From Clostridiales bacterium (GTDB lineage: Bacteria > Bacillota > Clostridia > Lachnospirales > WQUN01): DNA of 27,505 nucleotides. Positions within the stretch are counted from its first letter, which is position 1; every line of letters begins with the position of its first letter. The notes below the pieces were generated by a model. The model saw nothing but the letters and a program-made list of their open reading frames with translations, made no database searches and was not told where the DNA came from. The stretch lies in the NCBI GenBank assembly GCA_031271275.1, contig JAISWA010000283.1, positions 1 through 27,505 on the forward strand, given 5' to 3'. A program made the translations under genes and the position numbers. Shown one piece after another: positions 16,424 to 22,710 of the stretch.

Positions 16424-17410
16424 CTAACTTATTCTTACACGGGGGTCAACCACCGCGTACATAACATCCGCTATTATTAAGCTGATTTGCGTTAAAATAA
16501 TGATGAACACCATGTAAAACATGGTAAAAGGTATATCGCCCTGGGTCATGGCGTTAAACGCCGTATACCCGATGCCGGGAATGGCGAAAATCTGCTCCGT
16601 AATCATAAACCCGCCGAACATAACCGGCAGTAGATAACTGAAATAAGTGACCAACGGTATCAATGTGTTGCGGAAGGCGTGTTGGTTTATCACGCGCTTC
16701 TCCGGCAGGCCCTTCGCCCGCGCCGTGCGGATATAGTCCGCGTTTAAGACTTCGAGCATGTTGGTGCGGGTGTAGCGCATAAGCCCGCCGATGGAAGTCA
16801 TCATCAGCGTGGCGACCGGCAGCACCAAATGCCACGCGATATCGCCGATTTGCTCCAGGGGGTTCATAAAAATATGGTTGCGGCTGATGATGCCGTACAG
16901 CTCAAACCACTGCAGCTTCACCGCGAACACATACCGCATCATGGAAGCGAAAAAGAACGAGGGAAGGGAAATGCCGAGCAGGGCGAACACGGTAACGCCG
17001 TAGTCGGTCTTGCTGTACTGCCTTTTAGCCGCGGTTATCCCCAGGGGGATGCTGACAATCAGCTCGATAACCAACGTAAAGATTTGAATGATGACGGAAT
17101 ACCAGACGACGGACTTAAACTGGTCCACCACCGGAATGGTATACGCCCAACTGTCGCCGAACTCCCCGCGCAGCGCGTTGGAAGCCCAACGGAGGAAACC
17201 GCTGAAAATATTCAAATCAAGCCCGTAATTCGCGTTCAACTGGTCGAGCCATTCCTGATAAGACTTGGCGTTGGGAAGCTGCGCCAACTTCATTGCCATA
17301 GATTCCACAAAAGAGGTGGGCAGCATCCGGATGACCGCGTAAGTGATAAACGAGCCGAAAAAAATAATCAGGATTGCGAACGCTACCCGTCTGATTAAAA
17401 ACTTAGACAT
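16424..17410 (-). CDS. oppB: Oligopeptide ABC transporter permease OppB
   Basis: First transmembrane subunit of the peptide importer. The 328-residue protein has six predicted membrane segments, beginning with a hydrophobic helix at about residues 9-29. A long external loop follows (about 30-100) with YGLDLNIFSGFLRW and GEFGDSW. The EAA-type motif YIRTARAKGLPEKRV precedes HAFRNTLIPLV. The end DVMYAVVDPRVRIS is typical of OppB/DppB. It starts with ATG after an AAGGCGG site, downstream of the oppA terminator hairpin. Confidence 0.96.
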   Translation of the reverse strand: MSKFLIRRVAFAILIIFFGSFITYAVIRMLPTSFVESMAMKLAQLPNAKSYQEWLDQLNANYGLDLNIFSGFLRWASNALRGEFGDSWAYTIPVVDQFKSVVWYSVIIQIFTLVIELIVSIPLGITAAKRQYSKTDYGVTVFALLGISLPSFFFASMMRYVFAVKLQWFELYGIISRNHIFMNPLEQIGDIAWHLVLPVATLMMTSIGGLMRYTRTNMLEVLNADYIRTARAKGLPEKRVINQHAFRNTLIPLVTYFSYLLPVMFGGFMITEQIFAIPGIGYTAFNAMTQGDIPFTMFYMVFIIILTQISLIIADVMYAVVDPRVRIS

Positions 17411-17431
17411 ATGCTTTACCGCCTTCTACAA

Positions 17432-17463
17432 AACAAACCCCGCCCTCACGAGCGGGGTTTGTT
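17432..17463 (-). terminator. Intrinsic terminator between oppA and oppB
   Basis: AACAAACCCCGC (17432-17443) and GCGGGGTTTGTT (17452-17463) form a perfect 12-bp stem with an 8-nt loop. On the coding strand the 3' arm runs into TTTGTTTTG. It begins 13 nt after the oppA stop. Such a leaky terminator after a binding-protein gene usually makes the receptor more abundant than the permease. Confidence 0.85.
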
Positions 17464-17476
17464 CTTAAATCGTAAA

Positions 17477-20098
17477 TTAGTTCCTGCCGGCAACCATGCT
17501 GACGCGGCTTATTTCCGAACGCCAGGGATAGAAAGCAGTCATTCCCTTTGCGAGGGTTTCCGTATCGATACGCTCGGTGCTGAAACAGTCGAAGTCCGCG
17601 CGCTGGTAGTTGGGAACCTCAACCGCCCAGTCGAGCAGGATATCAAAGATTTGCTTAAACACCGCCTTGCGGTAAGCGCGGTCGGTGGTGGTGCGGGATT
17701 CTTCCATCAAGCGGTCAAGCTCGGGGTCGGTAATACCGGTGTTGTTGTCATTGGTGCCGCCGGCGCCCGGGACGTTGCCGCTGTAATAAATCTGGTACAC
17801 GTCCGGGTCAATGGTCTGCTGCCAACTCATGCAGAACATGTCGAGCAGTTCCTCGTTGGAGGGGTTGACCATTTCGGTGGTGAAGTTGGCGGTGGCTACG
17901 TCCACGATGTTGATGGTGATGCCGATTTCCGCCATCGCTTCGCTGAAGTCGGTCATGGCGGCGAACATGGCGTGGTTGCCCGTGCCGTCCCCGCCGATAA
18001 GCATGTCGTACTCAAGGTAGGACTTTTCGCCCGCTTTGGTGTTGCGGACTTCGCTCGGCCCCGCGGTTACTTTGCCGTCTTCGACGGTGAACCCGGCGGC
18101 TTCGAAGAATTTAAGCGCCTCGGCGAGGGCGATTTCCCTCTTTTGCTCAAAGGTCATGTCTTCGGTGTACAGCGGCTCGCCGTCAATACCCCTGCTGAAC
18201 GCGACTTCGTAGCCTTCGTCAAACGCCGAGGGGGAAGCCCAGCTGACCTGCGAAATATTGTAGTTGATAACGGAGGCGGTACCCTGATAGTAGCTGTTGA
18301 CCGCCGTGTCGCGCATGATGGCGTAAACCGTCGCCATCGCCTTGCGCATATTCTTGGAGGCGTCGCTGCCGCGCTCGTTGTTTACGCTTACGTTGTAGGC
18401 GTTAAACGCGGTGTAGTTGTAGCCCAGGAAGTCGATGATGGAAGTGGTAATCTTGTCGCCGGTAAGCTCGCCGTTGGAGTTGGCGCTTCTGATGAATTCG
18501 CTGTCGGCGTTGGAGTAGTTGATGTTGGCGTTGTCATGGGAACCGGAAACGATACCGGTGGGGTACTCGGAATTGGGAACGACCTTCATCTGCACATGCT
18601 TGGTGGCGGCTTCGCCTTCCCAGTAAAGGGGGTTGGCTTCGAACACCACCACGGTGTCGTTTAAGATTTCCTTATAGATGTACGGACCCATGCCCATAGG
18701 CTCGGCGTCCTTGGCGCGCACCACGGACAAATCGCCGAAGGGGAATCCGAACTTGCCCGCCTCGTAATCCCAAAGGTCGGGGTCGCCGTAGTAATGCTTG
18801 GGGGTGATGTAGTGGTCGAGCATGGCGTAAGCGCCGGGCGCGCTGAAGCCCTGCAATTTGATTTCCAACTCGTAGTCGTTTACGCGGGTGATGCCGGACA
18901 CATGGGTTACGCCGGAAGCGCCGCCCTCGGCGGACGCCGCGATATGCTTGACCAACTCGTTATTGATGGCGGTCAGCATTCCGCCCACGAGCGCGGGGTC
19001 TTCCGTATCCCAGAAGGCAACGGGGTCGTCGTTGTATTTCACGCGCGCCTCGTTGGCGTAGTCGTCGATGGTGGGGTATTCGCCCGCCGAAAGGTTAAAC
19101 GTCGCGCCGGAAGCCGTGGTGAGAATCTTCTCGCCGGTGGAGTCGTCCACGTCGCCGAACCCCCACATCGCCATGCCGAACATGACCTGCAAGCCTTCCT
19201 CGGCGCTGATTTCGTCCGGGGTATGCTTGCCGTAGTCCTCGGCGTAATCGGCAAGGTAGTTCGTTACGCAGTAGTCCACAATTTTCTTTACATTGTCTTT
19301 CCATGTCTGGTCAAAGGTGGTCCAGTAGAAATCCTGCTGCTCCTGCGTCCAGGCGTCGGCGTCGGACCATTCGTGGTCCGGTCCCGCCGCGTAAACCGCT
19401 TCCGCTATGGGGCCGTAATCGTCGAGCATTTCCTGTGAAAGTTGGGTGCGGTAGTTTTCAAGCCCGATGATGGGGTAGGAATAGTTGGTAATACCGCCGT
19501 CGAAGTCGGGGTCAAGGGTTACGTAAATGGAAAAGAGCACGTCGTCGATAGTGACGGGGACGCCGTCAGAGAAAACCAGGTCTTCACGAAGCTTGATGCC
19601 GTAAGTGGTGACATCCGCCGCTTCGTCGTACACTTCGCTTAAATCCGCGACGCCCTGGTAGAAATATTCCTCGCCGTTAAACTCGCGGGTTTCTCCCTCG
19701 ATGCCGTTGAAGACGATTTCGCCCCGGCGGTCGGTGAGGATCGTGCGGAACTGGGTCATGTCCGCCACATTGCGGTCGTAAGCGGAGGATGAAAAGAAGG
19801 GGGTGAACATTTTCGCGAAGCCGGATTCCGCGATGACCAACGGAATTTCCACCACTTCAGGTTCCGTAGGCGCTTCCGTAGTAGCCTCGGTGGTGGCTTC
19901 CGTAGTCGCTTCCGTGGTTGCGGCGGTGGTCGCCTGCGTGGTTGCCGCGGTAGTGGCGGCGGTGGTGGCTTCTGTAGTGGCTGCGGTCGTGGCTTCCGTG
20001 GTGGGCGTAGGCGGCGGGGTGGTTCCGCACGCTGCCAACGAGAACGCCATCACGGCTGCAACGGCAAAAGATAAAACGCGGTAAAACTTCTTGCTCAT
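17477..20098 (-). CDS. oppA: Oligopeptide-binding lipoprotein OppA, unusually large
   Basis: Extracytoplasmic substrate-binding protein (SBP_bac_5 type) of the Opp importer. The signal peptide ends in a lipobox LAAC with acylated C24. A Thr/Ala/Glu-rich linker of about 11 four-residue units (33-76) then tethers the domain. The binding domain shows typical segments: LREDLVFSDGVPVTIDDVLFS, broken here as LREDLVFSDG then VPVTIDDV, MGMGPYIYKEIL, and the C-terminal DPDVYQIYYSGN with LDRLMEESRTTTDR. The 873-residue length is far above the usual roughly 540. Extra segments lie between residues about 200 and 400, including one rich in Trp/Asp/Tyr around DHEWSDADAWTQ. AAAGGAGC lies 7 nt before the ATG. 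Substrate range is unknown. Confidence 0.93.
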   Translation of the reverse strand: MSKKFYRVLSFAVAAVMAFSLAACGTTPPPTPTTEATTAATTEATTAATTAATTQATTAATTEATTEATTEATTEAPTEPEVVEIPLVIAESGFAKMFTPFFSSSAYDRNVADMTQFRTILTDRRGEIVFNGIEGETREFNGEEYFYQGVADLSEVYDEAADVTTYGIKLREDLVFSDGVPVTIDDVLFSIYVTLDPDFDGGITNYSYPIIGLENYRTQLSQEMLDDYGPIAEAVYAAGPDHEWSDADAWTQEQQDFYWTTFDQTWKDNVKKIVDYCVTNYLADYAEDYGKHTPDEISAEEGLQVMFGMAMWGFGDVDDSTGEKILTTASGATFNLSAGEYPTIDDYANEARVKYNDDPVAFWDTEDPALVGGMLTAINNELVKHIAASAEGGASGVTHVSGITRVNDYELEIKLQGFSAPGAYAMLDHYITPKHYYGDPDLWDYEAGKFGFPFGDLSVVRAKDAEPMGMGPYIYKEILNDTVVVFEANPLYWEGEAATKHVQMKVVPNSEYPTGIVSGSHDNANINYSNADSEFIRSANSNGELTGDKITTSIIDFLGYNYTAFNAYNVSVNNERGSDASKNMRKAMATVYAIMRDTAVNSYYQGTASVINYNISQVSWASPSAFDEGYEVAFSRGIDGEPLYTEDMTFEQKREIALAEALKFFEAAGFTVEDGKVTAGPSEVRNTKAGEKSYLEYDMLIGGDGTGNHAMFAAMTDFSEAMAEIGITINIVDVATANFTTEMVNPSNEELLDMFCMSWQQTIDPDVYQIYYSGNVPGAGGTNDNNTGITDPELDRLMEESRTTTDRAYRKAVFKQIFDILLDWAVEVPNYQRADFDCFSTERIDTETLAKGMTAFYPWRSEISRVSMVAGRN
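19871..20002 (-). repeat. Tandem TT(E/A/Q)A codon repeat in the OppA linker
   Basis: Eleven consecutive four-residue units of TTEA, TTAA or TTQA follow the lipid-anchored cysteine. Codons vary between units, which suggests selection for a flexible, possibly glycosylated, wall-spanning linker rather than a recent slippage array. Confidence 0.85.
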
Positions 20099-20142
20099 TC
20101 GCTTTGCTCCTTTTTTAATATGTAATGATAATACAATTCAAT

Positions 20143-20171
20143 AGTGTAATTAAACTGAAATATTTTGTCAA
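20143..20171 (-). promoter_or_regulatory. Housekeeping-type promoter for oppA
   Basis: On the minus strand a perfect -35 box TTGACA (20166-20171) and a -10 box TACACT (20143-20148) are spaced by 17 nt in an A/T-rich region. They lie about 45 nt before the oppA start codon. The 239-nt gap upstream of oppA (20099-20337) otherwise holds only A/T-rich sequence and one hairpin. Confidence 0.7.
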
Positions 20172-20194
20172 CGAAAAATTGCCGGAAAATCACG

Positions 20195-20219
20195 CCGGGC
20201 AGCGTTGAAGGCAGCCCGG
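20195..20219 (-). terminator. Possible terminator after hicB
   Basis: CCGGGC (20195-20200) and GCCCGG (20214-20219) can pair, with one A-A mismatch and two more inner pairs around a 7-nt loop. On the minus strand it is followed a few nt later by GATTTTCC, a weak U-rich run. It lies just upstream of the oppA promoter and could end the nagA-hicAB transcript. Confidence 0.35.
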
Positions 20220-20337
20220 GCGGCGATAAATTATAAAGCATAGTAAACCTATGGTTTTATCGGCAAAGATTTTCAAATAATTTATTTTCAAATCGCGTTT
20301 GCGCCGAACGCATTTACTTTCATTTTTATGATTATTT

Positions 20338-20646
20338 TTACTGCGCTAACGGCTGAATAAGCACGGGAAGTTCCTCACGGCTCGGGTTTGACGCCGCCAA
20401 ATCGACGAATACAAGCGATACAAATCCCGTTTCTTCTTCGGGCTTTATATCGCTTATATCACTTGCCCGCGGTATTTCATCACCGTCTCTTAGCGCGCTA
20501 AAAATCCAGCCTGCTGCCGCGTCCGCCGCCATATACATAGCGTCAGCCAAGTCGTCACCGAAAGTCGCAAGCGGGAAGTCCGGCATTTCCACGGAATACC
20601 GCCCGTCTTCTTCCCTGTAAAAACACGCGGGATAAACATATTTCAT
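20338..20646 (-). CDS. hicB: HicB-family antitoxin, short form
   Basis: HicB binds and inhibits the HicA RNase toxin. The 102-residue protein has the partial RNase H-like HicB fold: an N-terminal strand with YVYPACFYREEDGRYSV, then MPDFPLATFGDDLADAMYMA and GWIFSALRDGDEIP. It ends soon after FVSLVFVDL with no ribbon-helix-helix or helix-turn-helix region, which many HicB proteins carry at this point for autorepression. AAGGAG lies 6 nt before the ATG. It is 44 nt downstream of hicA, the usual order. Confidence 0.87.
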   Translation of the reverse strand: MKYVYPACFYREEDGRYSVEMPDFPLATFGDDLADAMYMAADAAAGWIFSALRDGDEIPRASDISDIKPEEETGFVSLVFVDLAASNPSREELPVLIQPLAQ

Positions 20647-20690
20647 AGAATACTCCTTTCATAAAACCAACCAATCACATTCAACAAAAC

Positions 20691-20873
20691 TTACGACAGG
20701 GCAGCCTGCTTCCTAATTGAGTTTACCACTCTCTTAGGCAAGTCGCCTTTATGATACGGTATGGTAACTTTTCCGGGCTTCGTTTCATGTTTATAATGAT
20801 AGTGTGAGCCTTCAATGCCGTTTAATCTCCATCCGTCATCCCTTACCATTTTATCCGCTTCTCTGAACGTCAT
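20691..20873 (-). CDS. hicA: HicA-family mRNA interferase toxin
   Basis: HicA is a small dsRNA-binding-fold RNase that cuts mRNA and is neutralised by HicB. The 60-residue protein has the catalytic histidine in GSHYHYKH (22-29, H24), the strand VTIPYHKGDLP (36-46) and a C-terminal helix SIRKQA. Its ATG overlaps the stop of the upstream membrane protein gene by 4 nt (ATGA), so it appears coupled to the nagA operon rather than having an independent start. Confidence 0.9.
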   Translation of the reverse strand: MTFREADKMVRDDGWRLNGIEGSHYHYKHETKPGKVTIPYHKGDLPKRVVNSIRKQAALS

Positions 20874-21397
20874 ACCGACACATCCTTTTCACGGATATTT
20901 TTATTGACAATGCGGGCTTGCTTCCATAATAAGAGCGCGAGCGCACACATAGCCGCCGCAAGCGCCGGGAAAAAATATTCCGCAAGCGGCGGCTGCGCCG
21001 CCCGTACAAGGTAAATGATTCCCCCGACGGCCGCCGCGGCGGAAAACAGCATCCCGGTCAGCGACCACACCAACAGATGCAGGAACGAGCCTTCATAGTG
21101 CGCCCGTTCCAGTTCCGCCCCCCGCAGATAGAATTTCACCGCGTCGATAACCGCGAAGGCGGCGGGGAAAACGAGCAGCGCATAGGGTATGCCCGCGTAG
21201 AACGTCCGCGTGGTTTGATTGCCGAGCACACCCGCCAACAGGTACGCCGCGCCGTTTAAAACCGCGAAAAGAACCATCCGCGTTTTTGCCCGCCTTAATT
21301 CGCCTTCGGGCATGTCCGCCGTAAAAATCGCGCCCCGGTAAACGAGGCGCTTTTTATCTTCGGTGAGTTCGTAATCCTTTACGTATTGCCGCTTCAT
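20870..21397 (-). CDS. Four-helix membrane protein of unknown function
   Basis: I do not recognise this 175-residue protein. A basic N-terminal region (residues 1-40, with KDYELTEDKKRLVYRG) precedes four predicted membrane helices at about 41-59, 68-87, 106-131 and 139-157. A basic C-terminal tail follows (KQARIVNKNIREKD). The even helix number places both ends on the same, probably cytoplasmic, side. Its ATG shares one base with the nagA stop (TAATG) and its stop overlaps hicA by 4 nt, so it lies in the same transcript. A link to amino-sugar metabolism is only suggested by position. Confidence 0.85.
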   Translation of the reverse strand: MKRQYVKDYELTEDKKRLVYRGAIFTADMPEGELRRAKTRMVLFAVLNGAAYLLAGVLGNQTTRTFYAGIPYALLVFPAAFAVIDAVKFYLRGAELERAHYEGSFLHLLVWSLTGMLFSAAAAVGGIIYLVRAAQPPLAEYFFPALAAAMCALALLLWKQARIVNKNIREKDVSV

Positions 21398-22569
21398 TAC
21401 AGCCCCAAAAACTTCACTTCGCCGTCCACCATGACGAATTTCAGCTTTAGCGCGCCGTCCACCGCGATAATGTCCGCGCGCTTGTTTTCGTCGAGGGAAC
21501 CCACCGCGTCAAAAATCCCCGCCGCCTTCGCGGGGGTGCAGGTCGCCATGCTGACCGCGTCCGCAAGCGGTACGCCCACCCGCTCGTGGATTTTTTTCAC
21601 GCAGCCCAACAGGGTGGCGGTGCTTCCCGCCAACGCGCCGTCTTTGAGCCGGGCGATGCCGTCCTTTACGATTACGGGCAGTTCCCCCAAAGTGGATTCC
21701 CCGTCGGGCAGCCCGCCCGCCCGCATACAGTCGGTGATCAAAACCGTTTTGTCCGCGCCTTTGGCGGTCGCCACGATGCGCACCGCTTTGGCGTGCACAT
21801 GCACTAAATCGCAGATAATTTCCCCGTACAAGTTTTCGTTGGTCAGCACCGCGCCCACCAACCCCGGTTCCCGGTGGTTGAGCGGGCTCATGGCGTTGTA
21901 AGTATGGATGGCGGCGGCGGCGCCGGCTTCCACGCCCGCGTCGGCTTCGTCGAGGGTGGCGGAGGAATGCCCGATGCGCACGCGCACGCCCATGCCCGTC
22001 AGTTTTTTAATGGCTTCCGCCGCCCCGGGCAGTTCCGGCGCGACGGCGATGCTCAGGGGCTTGCCGGGTATGGCGGCTTGCGCCTTTTCCACCAGCGCCA
22101 AAATTTCAGGAAGGGAAATTTCCTTAATAAATTCCTGCGGGTGAGCGCCTTTGTTCTTCGGGTTGATGTAGGGGCCTTCCAGGAACAGCCCCGCGATTTT
22201 CGCGCCGCCCACGCCCCGCTTTACCGCTTCCCCCACGCCTTTTATGGCGGCGTCGGTCATTTCGTCCGACGCGGTGACGGTGGTGGGGATAAAGGAAGTC
22301 ACGCCCTCCTTTATTTTAAACAGGGACATTCCGTTGAGCGCCTCATAGGTGCCGTCCATGGTGTCGTAACTGTTGCCGCCGTGTACGTGGGTGTCAATCA
22401 GCCCCGGCAGCGTCAAACATTCCCGCAGGTCGATGATTTCCGCGTCCGGGTTTTCCGTCTTCAATTCCAAGCCGCCCACGCGGGTTATTTTGCCCCCGTC
22501 CACCAAAAACGCCCGGTTTTCGCTTTCCCTTCCGTTGGAGATGCTCTTGCCGGTCAGCACTAATTTCAT
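21397..22569 (-). CDS. nagA: N-acetylglucosamine-6-phosphate deacetylase NagA
   Basis: NagA hydrolyses GlcNAc-6-phosphate to glucosamine-6-phosphate and acetate in the cytoplasm, feeding amino sugars to glycolysis or cell-wall synthesis. The 390-residue length is normal. Metal and active-site residues are visible: HVH at 61-63, E131 in LEGPYINP, H201 in GHSSAT, H222 in IHTYNAM, and the catalytic D280 in LITD. The substrate loop GLPDGESTLG and LAGSTATLL are also present. GGAGGAAAA precedes the ATG. No nagB lies nearby in this window. Confidence 0.97.
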   Translation of the reverse strand: MKLVLTGKSISNGRESENRAFLVDGGKITRVGGLELKTENPDAEIIDLRECLTLPGLIDTHVHGGNSYDTMDGTYEALNGMSLFKIKEGVTSFIPTTVTASDEMTDAAIKGVGEAVKRGVGGAKIAGLFLEGPYINPKNKGAHPQEFIKEISLPEILALVEKAQAAIPGKPLSIAVAPELPGAAEAIKKLTGMGVRVRIGHSSATLDEADAGVEAGAAAAIHTYNAMSPLNHREPGLVGAVLTNENLYGEIICDLVHVHAKAVRIVATAKGADKTVLITDCMRAGGLPDGESTLGELPVIVKDGIARLKDGALAGSTATLLGCVKKIHERVGVPLADAVSMATCTPAKAAGIFDAVGSLDENKRADIIAVDGALKLKFVMVDGEVKFLGL

Positions 22570-22622
22570 AAACTTTTCCTCCGTTTGTTATCGCGGCGCG
22601 CGCCGCCTTAATTTTTATCCTA

Positions 22623-22628
22623 ACTATA
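22623..22628 (-). promoter_or_regulatory. Possible extended -10 promoter for nagA
   Basis: On the minus strand TATAGT is preceded by TG-A, giving an extended -10 element about 55 nt before the nagA start. No good -35 box is seen at 16-18 nt. A TTGACT further upstream is too distant. The 141-nt divergent gap to the plus-strand gene also contains TATAAA (plus strand, about 22676-22681) that could serve the other direction. Confidence 0.35.
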
Positions 22629-22710
22629 TCACAGCAATTTTCCGAAATATACAACGAAGGCGGAAAGTCAATCCGTATAAAACAAATATTTTTTGCATTG
22701 AGATGATGAA

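Noticed and set aside
17411..18664. 417-residue plus-strand open frame opposite oppA
   Set aside because: It is antisense to the well-supported oppA, covers the oppA terminator, and its Val/Gly/His-rich product has no family pattern. The lack of stops follows from GC-rich codon use.
19871..20002. Short repeats resembling a CRISPR or minisatellite array
   Set aside because: The repeat is in coding phase with four-residue period and forms the Thr/Ala linker of OppA; there are no spacers.
22640..22710. Sigma-28 type promoter before the FliK-like gene
   Set aside because: CCGTATAA resembles part of the -10 element, but there is no TAAA at the right distance; I could not support it.
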